Below are positions 7,836 to 15,081 of a stretch of 64,000 bases of DNA, one piece after another. The translations under genes and the position numbers were made by a program. Within the stretch, counting starts at the first letter, position 1. Every line of letters begins with the position of its first letter. The stretch lies in the IMG/VR virus record IMGVR_UViG_3300020180_000015, positions 19,552 to 83,551 of that record, one strand, 5' to 3'. This stretch comes from a virus. The notes beneath the pieces are model-generated. The model did no database searches. It was not told the origin of the DNA and saw only the letters and a list, made by a program, of their open reading frames with translations.

Positions 7836-8393
7836 ATGGCAAAGGATAAGCGAGTCACTCTAACGATCAAACTACTGCCAGACGCAGACTCGGACATCAT
7901 TAAATGGTGGTCGAGTCTGCCGCTTGGCAGTAACAAAAACACCACTGGTAGTCGCAATACCTATGCCAAGACCGTGCTGCGGTATGCGATCAAAGAAGAG
8001 GATCATATCCGTGAATTAGAGGCTGAAAAGGTGGAGCTTGCGTCTCAACTCCAGCTTGAGCAGACACGGGTACACGATCTGCAAGGCGACATTGATCTGC
8101 TGCGTCGGCAGGCGACTAAGGCTTATGATCAACAGGATCGTGACATTAATGAGTTAAGAACGATATTGTCCCGACTCCCTATTATTGCCGAGAAAGCCGT
8201 GCAGCAATTTGTGCCAACGCAGTCCGACGCCGGGCGTTTAGACGATATTCAGCAGCAGCTAAATGAACTTATGGAACGTATCGAGGAAGTAGCAAAGACG
8301 CGCGGGACGGCTGAAAAGCCCACAAAAAAGCGGACACTTTCAGAGGAGGAACTTGCTGATCGTGATCGCCGGATGCAAAGAACGAACTGGTGA
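7836..8393 (+). CDS. ParR-like DNA-binding adaptor (ribbon-helix-helix plus coiled coil)
   Basis: The start at ATG 7836 is behind GGGGCAG; an upstream ATG at 7788 would read through the palindrome. The N-terminus KRVTLTIKLLPDADSDI followed by NTYAKTVLRYAI resembles the strand-helix-helix of ribbon-helix-helix proteins. Residues about 60-150 form a heptad-rich coiled coil (ELEAEKVELASQLQLEQTR), and the C-terminus is basic. Directly after parM and its operator, it is the expected ParR partner that binds the centromere and caps ParM filaments. ParR proteins diverge greatly, so this rests on context and fold pattern. The gene ends before a bidirectional terminator. Confidence 0.6.
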   Translation: MAKDKRVTLTIKLLPDADSDIIKWWSSLPLGSNKNTTGSRNTYAKTVLRYAIKEEDHIRELEAEKVELASQLQLEQTRVHDLQGDIDLLRRQATKAYDQQDRDINELRTILSRLPIIAEKAVQQFVPTQSDAGRLDDIQQQLNELMERIEEVAKTRGTAEKPTKKRTLSEEELADRDRRMQRTNW

Positions 8394-8409
8394 CGCCGGA
8401 ATGCTATAA

Positions 8410-8447
8410 AAAACGCGCCGCCCGGCATACACCGGGCGGCGCGTTTT
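8410..8447. terminator. bidirectional rho-independent terminator
   Basis: A 16-bp stem AAAACGCGCCGCCCGG / CCGGGCGGCGCGTTTT with a 6-base loop lies between convergent genes. The A and T runs at its ends let it work on both strands. Confidence 0.9.
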
Positions 8448-8462
8448 CGTTTCGGTCGGCAG

Positions 8463-8771
8463 TTATTTCCTGCCGAGCAGCCGTTTCATCGCCAATCCCT
8501 CCGGCGTAATCTGGTAGGCGGCGTCGCTCCGTTCGCCTCGCTTCTCCAGCGCACCAGACATATGAAGCGCTTGGAATTGTTCGCTCAACGCACGGCTGCC
8601 GAACTCGGCAAAGCGCGGATCGCGGCTCATGTTCATAGACGGCTTGAAATCGTCCTTATTTAGATACTCAAAGATGGCACGGCGCAGCTTCCGCCGGGCA
8701 TCCTCTGGCAAGTCGATCAGCGTCGGCTTGAACTGTCCCTGTTTTTGCTCGGTTATCACCATTTTACCCAT
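8463..8771 (-). CDS. small winged-helix-like protein, 102 aa
   Basis: The C-terminal half, FQALHMSGALEKRGERSDAAYQITPEGLAMKRLL, has the recognition-helix, beta-wing and 'T(P/E)EG' end typical of winged-helix regulators. The N-terminal part holds helices RRKLRRAIFEYLN. It lies 7 bases after the upstream gene in a two-gene minus-strand operon. A start at 8762 (MVITEQ) is an alternative. Role unknown. Confidence 0.6.
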   Translation of the reverse strand: MGKMVITEQKQGQFKPTLIDLPEDARRKLRRAIFEYLNKDDFKPSMNMSRDPRFAEFGSRALSEQFQALHMSGALEKRGERSDAAYQITPEGLAMKRLLGRK

Positions 8772-8778
8772 CCCTTTG

Positions 8779-9567
8779 TTATCCTCCCACTGCGACTAGC
8801 TCGACGACGTGAAGGTACTCCTTCACCTTGCCATCGGGTTGGGGTGCGTGCTGAACTTGTGCGGTAAAACGCCACTGCCCGTGTGCCTCAACCTTGCCCT
8901 CATCGACGCTCAGTCCGAGCGCCTTGAGCAGTTCTCCTGCGACACTCCAGTCTTTCGAGTCGCCGCCGCTTTTCCCCTTCACGTAAACCGTGTGAAGCGG
9001 ATACTTGACCCCGGCGGGTCCCCAAAACTGATAAGTCGGCGATCCGGCGTTCGTGCTTTTGACGATCTTATTGACTAGCCAACTCACGGTATCGCCGTTT
9101 TTGAACTGCGGGTTGTTGAGTGCCGACGCTCTTATCGAGTACTGACTGCCGTTCGGCGATTGCTGCGCCGCTGGGGGCTGCTGTGGCGTATTTACCACTG
9201 GCGGCTCACCAACGTCCCCCAACGGCGTTCCCGTCGCCAACAGCATGGCTGCGGTCATTAGCTGCTGCGGTGTGGTCGTTTCGGTTGCGATGAGCGTTAT
9301 AGATCGCCCATCGATAACCGTCGTCATTTTTGCCACGATGCTCGGCATATCCGACGGCGGCGTGATCTGACATGCGACGTTCTTCTCGTCACTCTTTTTA
9401 CCCGCCTGCAGCAATTTATCCACGTAGCGCACAACTCGCAACGTCTCTCTCAGTATCTCCGTCGTACAAAGCGGCATGACCCACACGGCATATCGCGTCT
9501 TACCTTCTGTCCACACACGTTCCCCGATGACCGCCTGCCCGGTCGCCAGTGTCGGCTGACTTTCCAT
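8779..9567 (-). CDS. hypothetical protein, 262 aa
   Basis: Unrecognised. An alpha/beta N-terminal part (residues 1-125) is joined by a Pro/Gln-rich linker (PPVVNTPQQPPAAQQSPNG) to a C-terminal part that reads like a small beta domain (YQFWGPAGVKYPLHTVYVKG, QWRFTAQVQHAPQPDGKVKEY). Such two-part layouts occur in single-strand-binding and recombination proteins, but no diagnostic motif is visible. The start at ATG 9567 has GGAGGG ahead of it. Confidence 0.65.
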   Translation of the reverse strand: MESQPTLATGQAVIGERVWTEGKTRYAVWVMPLCTTEILRETLRVVRYVDKLLQAGKKSDEKNVACQITPPSDMPSIVAKMTTVIDGRSITLIATETTTPQQLMTAAMLLATGTPLGDVGEPPVVNTPQQPPAAQQSPNGSQYSIRASALNNPQFKNGDTVSWLVNKIVKSTNAGSPTYQFWGPAGVKYPLHTVYVKGKSGGDSKDWSVAGELLKALGLSVDEGKVEAHGQWRFTAQVQHAPQPDGKVKEYLHVVELVAVGG

Positions 9568-9584
9568 TACGCTAAGCCCTCCAT

Positions 9585-9618
9585 CCTTTATATCCTAGAT
9601 TATAAAGCTGTTACACGT
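9585..9618 (-). promoter_or_regulatory. putative promoter and operator-like element
   Basis: On the minus strand TTGACG (about 9613-9618), 18 bases, TAGGAT precede the 8779-9567 gene. The spacer holds TTTATAATCTAGGATATAAAGG, a member of the recurring TATAATCT family with CTTTATA/TATAAAG symmetry. Confidence 0.45.
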
Positions 9619-9779
9619 CAAGAGGCGGATATTAATTCGTCGATCTCTCGGATCGCTTGTTTGCGTCCGTCTCTCTCGACACGGGTTTGAAACGGCATCG
9701 ACTCAAGGATCACCAGCGCAAGTCGTGCGATGCGTAACGACTGCCGCCGTATCAAATTCGTCAATTTGTCGAATTTCAC
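9618..9779 (-). CDS. possible small basic protein, 53 aa
   Basis: A GTG-initiated frame (MKFDKLTNLIRRQSLR...) on the minus strand with GGGGAT ahead. It is helical and Arg-rich, with a C-terminus RKQAIREIDELISAS. The first eight codons lie on a copy of the dispersed 25-bp palindrome (9753-9777). It would be the first gene of the minus-strand group, but the promoter of the next gene sits at its end. Support is only moderate. Confidence 0.4.
   Translation of the reverse strand: MKFDKLTNLIRRQSLRIARLALVILESMPFQTRVERDGRKQAIREIDELISAS
9753..9777. repeat. dispersed 25-bp palindrome, copy 2
   Basis: CAAATTCGTCAATTTGTCGAATTTC has 11-bp near-perfect arms. It is the same element as at 4524, 17415, 27419, 37576 and 63656. 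Confidence 0.75.
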
Positions 9780-9789
9780 CCTATCCCCC

Positions 9790-9818
9790 TTGACTTCATA
9801 TTCTTTCCATTATACATT
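9790..9818 (+). promoter_or_regulatory. sigma70-like promoter with TATTCTTT element
   Basis: TTGACT (9790-9795), 17 bases, TACATT (9813-9818). The spacer CATATTCTTTCC matches the motif found in the other members of this promoter family. It serves the membrane-protein gene at 9857. Confidence 0.65.
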
Positions 9819-9856
9819 ATAACCATTGTAGGCGGGCGAGTAAAGGGACGAACGAA

Positions 9857-10198
9857 ATGAAAGCAGTTACAGCGGTAGGCGGATCGGTTATAAAGTTCTT
9901 CTGGTTCATGATTTCATCGGTTATCTACGTGGTCGCACTCGCAGCATATCACGCGCTGCGAATCGCCTTCCGGTTCTTGCAGTCGGTGCTGGTCGCCATC
10001 GCTTTCGCATTTTTAGCCTTCGCTTATTTTAACGCGACGCCAGACGGCAAGTCAAAGATCGGGCGGATCATGCAGTGGGTGGTGGGCGAGGCACCGAAGC
10101 AGGATGCCGACTCCAAGCGGAAGCTGATGGCTACCCGTGTCCGCGCTGGCGGCAAGAATAAACGCACGAAGGTTTACGACAAAGCCTTTGGGCGTTAA
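9857..10198 (+). CDS. small membrane protein, 113 aa
   Basis: It has two hydrophobic segments, about residues 10-30 (VIKFFWFMISSVIYVVALAA) and 37-58 (FLQSVLVAIAFAFLAFAYF), then a basic cytoplasmic-looking tail ending RAGGKNKRTKVYDKAFGR. It has its own promoter at 9790. It resembles no enzyme family. Small two-helix membrane proteins expressed early can act in host takeover or exclusion, but nothing here shows that. A GC-rich hairpin with a short T stretch follows at 10218-10245. Confidence 0.65.
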   Translation: MKAVTAVGGSVIKFFWFMISSVIYVVALAAYHALRIAFRFLQSVLVAIAFAFLAFAYFNATPDGKSKIGRIMQWVVGEAPKQDADSKRKLMATRVRAGGKNKRTKVYDKAFGR

Positions 10199-10217
10199 GA
10201 TTATCAAGACGCGAATC

Positions 10218-10245
10218 GACGCGCCGCAGCAATGCGGCGCTTTAT
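10218..10245 (+). terminator. putative rho-independent terminator
   Basis: GCGCCGC-AGCAAT-GCGGCGC followed by TTTATC, between the membrane-protein gene and the next gene. The T-run is short. Confidence 0.5.
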
Positions 10246-10259
10246 CATGGGGGGTCACG

Positions 10260-10622
10260 ATGTCAGAGGGGAAAGAGGTGCTGCGAACATTGATCACATT
10301 AAAGGTGATGGCGCAGTTTTTACAGGACACTGGGAAACATCCAAGACCCCGTGATCTGTTATCGCCGGGATTTACTATCCGTGCGGAATGGGAGCGGCTC
10401 GGCATCCACAAGGAATACCCGCACCAGATGCATCTGCCGCACTTGTACGCGGCATTCTGGGATCTCAAGGGGCTTGGGTTGATCGACGACGTGGGTGATG
10501 GTCGTGTGGATCGGAACGTGCCGCAGTTTCAATTGAGTGAGCGCGGCGTGCAAGCCGCCGCGATGTTGGGTAACGATTGGCGGCAATGGAAAACGCCGGA
10601 GGAACTAGCCAATGCTGTTTAA
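10260..10622 (+). CDS. hypothetical protein with winged-helix-like layout, 120 aa
   Basis: The start is set at ATG 10260 (MSEGKEVLRTL) behind a GGGG site rather than at the much longer frame from 10137, which crosses a terminator. The protein has helices LITLKVMAQFLQ and YAAFWDLKGLGLIDDVGDG, then QFQLSERGVQAAAML, resembling winged-helix domains that end 'L(T/S)ERG'. Unrecognised otherwise. It overlaps the next gene by 11 bases. Confidence 0.6.
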   Translation: MSEGKEVLRTLITLKVMAQFLQDTGKHPRPRDLLSPGFTIRAEWERLGIHKEYPHQMHLPHLYAAFWDLKGLGLIDDVGDGRVDRNVPQFQLSERGVQAAAMLGNDWRQWKTPEELANAV

Positions 10623-10773
10623 ACCGGAACATATTCTGCCGATCATTGAGGATCGGAAAACTCAGACGCGCCGCGAGTACCGGGAAGGGGAACACCTCGA
10701 TTCGTATTGGGGCGGGAAAGTCCGCGCATGGAAGATCGACTTTAAACGCCTGAAGGTTTCGGAGTCGACGTGA
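10612..10773 (+). CDS. truncated ASCH/YqfB-like domain protein, 53 aa
   Basis: It begins MLFKPEHILPIIEDRKTQTRR, matching the N-terminal strand-helix and the K-T-x-T-R-R signature of ASCH-domain proteins, which bind or modify RNA or nucleosides. Full-length members have about 100-150 residues; this frame stops after 53, so it is a minimal or truncated copy. The ATG overlaps the previous gene and has CGGAGG ahead, so it is probably translated. Function is uncertain because half the fold is missing. Confidence 0.55.
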   Translation: MLFKPEHILPIIEDRKTQTRREYREGEHLDSYWGGKVRAWKIDFKRLKVSEST

Positions 10774-10790
10774 AGAGCTATAGTTAAAAC

Positions 10791-10849
10791 AGGTCGGTGT
10801 GGCAGCCGACCTATCATCGTTAATTAATGCCTCCGCCGAACACGGAGGC
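10791..10849 (+). promoter_or_regulatory. two leader hairpins before the DUF3102-like gene
   Basis: AGGTCGG...CCGACCT (10791-10812) and GCCTCCG-CCGAACA-CGGAGGC (10829-10849) lie between the ASCH-like gene and 10873. The second hairpin shares its loop CCGAACA with a hairpin before 13110. Confidence 0.45.
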
Positions 10850-10872
10850 ACAAGAAAGGTGCTGGCAGGCAG

Positions 10873-11772
10873 ATGGTTTTCGATTCTCTATCCCCCGAAC
10901 AACAGAAGCAAGTTCAAGACATTTTAGGTGAACTCAGAGTCAATAGCGGTAGGCTAGTGCGGATACGTATTGAGCAAGGGCAGCGTTTGCTGCGTCTTAA
11001 GGCAGTCGTCGGTCACGGCGGTTGGTTGTCGTGGTTGATCTCCTGCGACACAAATAGCGGCTACAAGTCGATTAAGACTGTTGAACGCGACATGATGCTG
11101 GCGGAAGCCCTGACGCCACACCTTATTGGTCTGACCGACGATATGCTCTCCGATCTAACCAACCTCACGGCGATGCGTGAACTCAGCGGCGACGAGAACG
11201 CCGATGCGCTCGACACGGCGATCCACCTGATGAAACAGGGGATCAGAGTCAACGGCGGTGCGGCGACGAAATTATCTGCCATTCACGCTGTGTCACCGGA
11301 ACTCGGCATCCGGGTGCGTGATGGCAAGATCACGGTCGACGACGCCTACGCGGTTGCTCGGCGTATTGACGAAGTGAAACCCGCGCAGAAAGTGGTCGAT
11401 CTGATTGTGCAATCGGGCGTCAAGTCGGGCGGGGTAGTGGATGCGCTGTCGTTGATGCATGATGAGCAGCGCGTGAAGTTTGAGGAAGTCGTCGCCAGTG
11501 GATCGATCTACAATGCCGCAACGGGGCAGGAAGTGCCGCTCGGCGAGGCATCCCTTGCTGACGCGACCTTAGCCGTCAACGACGAGGACGCCGAACGCGA
11601 ACGCCGCCGCCGGGAGTACATTCAGGCGTGGCGTGATGAGCAACCGGAACGCATCGCCGTGATCAGCGGTACTCGCGCCGAAGTGATCGCCCAGCTTGCC
11701 AAAGTCATCACCGCCGAAGAGTCGGTGAAGATTTATGTCTATCCCCAAGCGGTTTCGATCCCAACTGAATAG
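10873..11772 (+). CDS. DUF3102-like phage/plasmid protein, 299 aa
   Basis: The N-terminal third has the pattern of DUF3102 proteins: an initial helix, QRLLRLKAVVGHGGWLSWL (residues 36-54), then YKSIKTVERDMMLAEAL. This family is common on phages and plasmids near partition or replication genes; its biochemical role is not established. The middle has helical segments and the C-terminus has ERERRRREYIQAW then a small alpha/beta end. Start ATG 10873 follows a leader with two hairpins. It may bind DNA through the 'TVERDM' helix, by analogy only. Confidence 0.6.
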   Translation: MVFDSLSPEQQKQVQDILGELRVNSGRLVRIRIEQGQRLLRLKAVVGHGGWLSWLISCDTNSGYKSIKTVERDMMLAEALTPHLIGLTDDMLSDLTNLTAMRELSGDENADALDTAIHLMKQGIRVNGGAATKLSAIHAVSPELGIRVRDGKITVDDAYAVARRIDEVKPAQKVVDLIVQSGVKSGGVVDALSLMHDEQRVKFEEVVASGSIYNAATGQEVPLGEASLADATLAVNDEDAERERRRREYIQAWRDEQPERIAVISGTRAEVIAQLAKVITAEESVKIYVYPQAVSIPTE

Positions 11773-11781
11773 GAAGTGCAG

Positions 11782-11820
11782 ATGGATAAGCGCATTGCCG
11801 AAATGGATCGACTGCTTTAA
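11782..11820 (+). CDS. possible 12-codon mini-ORF
   Basis: ATG GAT AAG ... TAA encodes MDKRIAEMDRLL, with GGAAGTG ahead and a terminator hairpin just after. It may be a relic or a small peptide; no function can be proposed. Confidence 0.2.
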   Translation: MDKRIAEMDRLL

Positions 11821-11825
11821 AACCG

Positions 11826-11862
11826 ACGCGGGCGGCGGGGCAAGACTCGCAACCCGCGTTTT
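11826..11862 (+). terminator. putative rho-independent terminator
   Basis: ACGCGGG ... CCCGCGT followed by TTT ends the DUF3102-like unit. The loop is long (20 bases). Confidence 0.45.
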
Positions 11863-11888
11863 GATTGCTATTTGATCAACGCAAATGC

Positions 11889-11939
11889 TTGACTTCGATC
11901 TCTGTTTAGCTTATACTCTTTACTGTAAAGATTATAAAA
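11889..11939 (+). promoter_or_regulatory. strong sigma70-like promoter with downstream operator
   Basis: TTGACT (11889-11894), 17 bases, TATACT (11912-11917). Immediately downstream lies CTTTACTGTAAAGATTATAAA, the reverse complement of the TTTATAATCTTT..GTAAAG element, covering the expected transcription start. The geometry matches the minus-strand promoter at 21381-21409. Confidence 0.75.
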
Positions 11940-11952
11940 AGGCAGGCGGGAA

Positions 11953-13038
11953 ATGGCACACGGGATTTTAGGTCAACGCTTTTTCAACAACCGGACTCAA
12001 CCAGCGTGGCACGAACTCGGCGTCAACACGGAAGAGGCACACACGGCGGAAGAGGCACTACGACGGCTTGGGCTTTACGCGGTCACCAAGCGCCCGATGT
12101 TTACACACTACGACGGCGCGATGCGTAAGACGGGTTGGTACTCGCTGATGCGCGAACCGATCCCTGAAGACCCGGAATGGCGAGCCTTCGGCACTCCGGT
12201 GAGCGAGGACTACGAACTGGTGGATCCGATGTCTTGCGTGAAAGCGTGGGACGGCGCGGTCAAGGACGCGCACGGAAAGCCTGTCTCAATTGAGACGTTC
12301 GGAGTGCTGGGGAAGGGCGAACAGATTTTCATCAGCGTCAAGCTGCCCAAGACAATCGTCGTGCGCGGCGACGAAATAGACACTTATTTGCTTTATAACA
12401 ACCCGATGTCAAACGGGTTCACCTGCGGTGGTTACACGACAGGCGTGAGGGTGGTCTGTCAGAATACGCTGAACGCGGCGCTACGTGGCACGATTCAAAG
12501 TTTCGCGGTGACACACACCAGCGGGGCGATTGAGCGATTGAGCAAGTGGCTCGGACAGATTTACGCGACTGCAATCGCCTCAACCGAAGTGCTGCAGGCG
12601 GGGTACGAAGCCCTCGCCGACAAGCGGATCAGTAACGATGCGGCGCGCTGGGTCATTGAAAAGACCTACGAACTGCCGAGGATGCCGGATCAGACTGATC
12701 CAGAGGATCGGGGGACGCTCGACATCGAAGAGCGTATGAAGCGGTACGACCGCGAACGTGACCTTATCCGCCGACTGCGGCAGAAAGCCTACAGCTTTTG
12801 GGAAGGCGAAGGCACGGGGATGGATACGCCAGCGGTTCAGGGGACCGCGTTCGGAGTGTGGAACGCGGTCACCGAACTCGAAACGTACCGCAAAGGGGAC
12901 TTGAGCAAGGCGACTGCCCAACTGCTGAATGGCGCACGGGCGGATCGCATCCGAAACTCCTACACCTTGGCGCTGCACGCGGATCGTTGGCAAACGATCA
13001 GCGACAGCGAACTGAAGCTGAAGAAAGTCCGCGTCTAA
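11953..13038 (+). CDS. DUF932 / phage-plasmid-like protein, 361 aa
   Basis: It matches the DUF932 family of phages and plasmids: an N-terminal AWHELGVNTEEAHTAEEAL, the middle VLGKGEQIFISVKLP, and the hallmark GVRVVCQNTLNAAL (around residues 168-181). The C-terminal half is helical and charged. Members are abundant in phage genomes next to replication or partition genes; no enzymatic activity is established. It has its own promoter and operator, so it may be controlled separately from its neighbours. Confidence 0.75.
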   Translation: MAHGILGQRFFNNRTQPAWHELGVNTEEAHTAEEALRRLGLYAVTKRPMFTHYDGAMRKTGWYSLMREPIPEDPEWRAFGTPVSEDYELVDPMSCVKAWDGAVKDAHGKPVSIETFGVLGKGEQIFISVKLPKTIVVRGDEIDTYLLYNNPMSNGFTCGGYTTGVRVVCQNTLNAALRGTIQSFAVTHTSGAIERLSKWLGQIYATAIASTEVLQAGYEALADKRISNDAARWVIEKTYELPRMPDQTDPEDRGTLDIEERMKRYDRERDLIRRLRQKAYSFWEGEGTGMDTPAVQGTAFGVWNAVTELETYRKGDLSKATAQLLNGARADRIRNSYTLALHADRWQTISDSELKLKKVRV

Positions 13039-13049
13039 CAAAGTTACCC

Positions 13050-13082
13050 GGTGCGCCGCCTGCCGAACACAGGCAGCGCACC
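13050..13082 (+). promoter_or_regulatory. leader hairpin with CCGAACA loop
   Basis: GGTGCGC...GCGCACC encloses GCCTG-CCGAACA-CAGGC, between the DUF932-like gene and 13110. The loop is identical to that at 10836-10842. Confidence 0.45.
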
Positions 13083-13109
13083 TTCGCAGAGATTAGTGGA
13101 GGAACGAAG

Positions 13110-13502
13110 ATGCCTTACGACAAACAAATCCCGGAAGATGAGTATGTTCTAACGGGGCGGCAAGCACCGCACATGGGGGAAGTCATCGCGCCGATGCGTT
13201 TGCTGCGCGGCGTGGCAGGGGCGTATGGCACGCTCTTCTATGATGCTGATACCGACGAATGGGGGGGGGTAGTTGAATCCCACATCAGTGACACGTATGT
13301 CCCTTGCCGCATCCGGCGAGGCGAGGACGGTAAAGCCGAAACGGTGTTTGATTTTTGCGACGAAGGTGCCGTGCCGATCCACAGCATGATCGGGGTGGAT
13401 AATACGCTGCTCGGCGCAATGTCCCGGATGGTCGCTTACCTCAATCCGCCGGATGACGATAACAGTGGCGGGAATATGCCCGTCAAAACGGAGGCGCACT
13501 GA
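13110..13502 (+). CDS. hypothetical protein, 130 aa
   Basis: The start is ATG 13110 behind GGAGGAACGAAG; the longer frame upstream is a shadow of the DUF932-like gene. The protein is acidic with beta-rich stretches (GTLFYDADTDEWGGVVESH). A run of nine G at 13261-13269 encodes the W-G-G codons and could slip, which would shift the frame. It overlaps the next start as TGATG. Unrecognised. Confidence 0.6.
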   Translation: MPYDKQIPEDEYVLTGRQAPHMGEVIAPMRLLRGVAGAYGTLFYDADTDEWGGVVESHISDTYVPCRIRRGEDGKAETVFDFCDEGAVPIHSMIGVDNTLLGAMSRMVAYLNPPDDDNSGGNMPVKTEAH

Positions 13503-13750
13503 TGCGCCAACTAAGCCCAAAGGAGGCGGCGGCACTGCGCCGCCTCCAAGATGAGCTAATCGAAGCAGGGGTGCAGTTCGGTTGGCGACCCCATGTGCCG
13601 ATCAGCGCGGAACTGCCGCCCCATGTCACCTTAAGCTACTTAAAGAGTCAGCTTGTGCCGGAATATGCTGGCGAGTTTCGCAGTATCGTGAATACGTTGT
13701 GCGGATTCAACCCCGCCGACCTGCCAACCGAGGAGATTATCCGTGGATAA
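13502..13750 (+). CDS. hypothetical protein, 82 aa
   Basis: Small protein MRQLSPKEAAALRRLQDEL..., coupled to its neighbours by TGATG at the start and an 8-base overlap at the end. The N-terminal helix is followed by a Pro-rich middle (HVPISAELPPHVTLSYL). The single H-V-T-L-S is reminiscent of half of a 2H phosphoesterase motif, but only one is present. No function assigned. Confidence 0.55.
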   Translation: MRQLSPKEAAALRRLQDELIEAGVQFGWRPHVPISAELPPHVTLSYLKSQLVPEYAGEFRSIVNTLCGFNPADLPTEEIIRG

Positions 13751-14171
13751 CAAGAAGCTGAAGGCACTCCGCGAGATGGCGGGATGCCGCGCCGCCATCG
13801 GTACGCTGCAAGAAACCGTGCCGCGCCGTACCTCGGAGTTTAGTGACCTGACGGCACAGGCGCTGGCGCTTGATTCTGAACTTGCCAAGTCTGTGTCCGA
13901 ACTGCTCAATCATATAGACAGCACGGATGCGGCGCACTCGAAACTGATCTTTATGTTGGTGATGCGGCAGGGCGAACTGCGGATGGTCATCGACGATCTT
14001 GCGCCGGATCATCCGATCCTAACTCGCGTCCCTCGTTTATGGATCAACCAACTGGTCGACCACCTGCGAGAAGGGCTGATCGAGATTGCCGAACTCGACG
14101 GCAATGCGGCTGCTATAGCACGAGCGCGGTTGGATACACAGCCGCTGCCAGAGGACGCCGACGAGTCTTAA
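13743..14171 (+). CDS. hypothetical helical protein, 142 aa
   Basis: It starts at GTG 13743 inside the end of the preceding gene. It is predicted mostly helical (KSVSELLNHIDSTDAAH, RLWINQLVDHLREGLIEI) and ends in an acidic tail PLPEDADES. Unrecognised; part of the 13.1-14.2 kb coupled trio. Confidence 0.55.
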   Translation: MDNKKLKALREMAGCRAAIGTLQETVPRRTSEFSDLTAQALALDSELAKSVSELLNHIDSTDAAHSKLIFMLVMRQGELRMVIDDLAPDHPILTRVPRLWINQLVDHLREGLIEIAELDGNAAAIARARLDTQPLPEDADES

Positions 14172-14189
14172 GTGCCGCTGGGTCGTGTG

Positions 14190-14218
14190 TTGACCGACGC
14201 GCACGACCAGCCCATAAT
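14190..14218 (+). promoter_or_regulatory. sigma70-like promoter
   Basis: TTGACC (14190-14195), 17 bases, CATAAT (14213-14218), followed by TATCGTATAAAGAGTACAAAG, a distant reverse-strand member of the operator family. It serves the gene at 14254. Confidence 0.6.
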
Positions 14219-14253
14219 GTATCGTATAAAGAGTACAAAGCAACGAGGCGCAG

Positions 14254-14622
14254 ATGTTTAAGTATTATACGCCACAGAATATCCCGCACTTCGGCGAACG
14301 TCGCAGTGATCGGATCGTCGTAATCCCGATCAACAGCGGCAATGTCGTCGGCAAATGCTGGATTGCGGAATGGGCGCATATTCAGACTGAAATAGCACGA
14401 CGCGGGCAAGACGATCTCGGACTCGTCGTGATGGATGCAAAGGCGGCACTGATCGCCGCGACCTACGATGACGCAGCTGCAATGTGGGAACCAATTGTTA
14501 TCAAGTCCGACAGTGGGGCAGTGGTCGCGGTGGTGATGACGCTCGACTGCTTCACGGTCGGACTTGATTGGTTGAAATATCGACTCGAAGAAACGGGCGA
14601 ATGGGGTATCGCAGTCAAGTAG
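14254..14622 (+). CDS. hypothetical protein, 122 aa
   Basis: Alpha/beta-looking protein (RIVVIPINSGNVVGKCWIAE, VMDAKAALIAATYDDAA). It has its own promoter at 14190 and is separated from the next gene by about 75 bases. No domain recognised. Confidence 0.55.
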   Translation: MFKYYTPQNIPHFGERRSDRIVVIPINSGNVVGKCWIAEWAHIQTEIARRGQDDLGLVVMDAKAALIAATYDDAAAMWEPIVIKSDSGAVVAVVMTLDCFTVGLDWLKYRLEETGEWGIAVK

Positions 14623-14696
14623 CAGTACCGCCCACAGCGAAGCGCCGATACGCCGAGCGGGGCAATAACACATCGATGGCTTAAGCAATTGAGGAC

Positions 14697-14966
14697 ATGG
14701 CAGTGTCACAGATCACGATTCAATACTCCCAAACAGAAACAGAACAACCAGAAAAATGCTGTCAGGATTGCGGTGCGCCGCTGCGGATGGATTGGTTTCC
14801 ATCCTTCTTGGGTCGACACGGATATTGGTCGGCTACGTGCGATACGACGACGTGCGAACTCGAAGGAGTCACGCTGTCTGTTCATCGCTTCCCTCTGCCT
14901 GAAGAAACGGCAGAGAGCTACCGCCGCCCGTTTCGCAACCGAAAGGACAACCACAGCGCCGGGTAG
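14697..14966 (+). CDS. small Cys-rich, possible zinc-ribbon protein, 89 aa
   Basis: The N-terminal half contains CCQDCGAPLRMDWF (around residues 21-34) and later TCDTTTCELEG, giving two Cys pairs spaced like a zinc ribbon. The start ATG 14697 follows TTGAGGAC. Such small ribbons often bind nucleic acid or partner proteins. Nothing further can be said. Confidence 0.55.
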   Translation: MAVSQITIQYSQTETEQPEKCCQDCGAPLRMDWFPSFLGRHGYWSATCDTTTCELEGVTLSVHRFPLPEETAESYRRPFRNRKDNHSAG

Positions 14967-14984
14967 TCTGTTAGCTCTTTCACC

Positions 14985-15016
14985 CGACCAATTTACCCTG
15001 ACCGGTAAATTGGTCG
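14985..15016. promoter_or_regulatory. 13-bp inverted repeat, probable MarR-type operator
   Basis: CGACCAATTTACC-CTGACC-GGTAAATTGGTCG has perfect 13-bp arms and lies 65 bases before the MarR-family gene. MarR proteins usually bind such palindromes in their own promoter region, so autoregulation is inferred. With no T-run after it, a terminator is less likely. Confidence 0.6.
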
Positions 15017-15081
15017 ACCATGGGGAACGCCCGCCGCAAGGCGTCGTGCTTGGACAAATTAACTAGGGAAAGGGGATCGCC

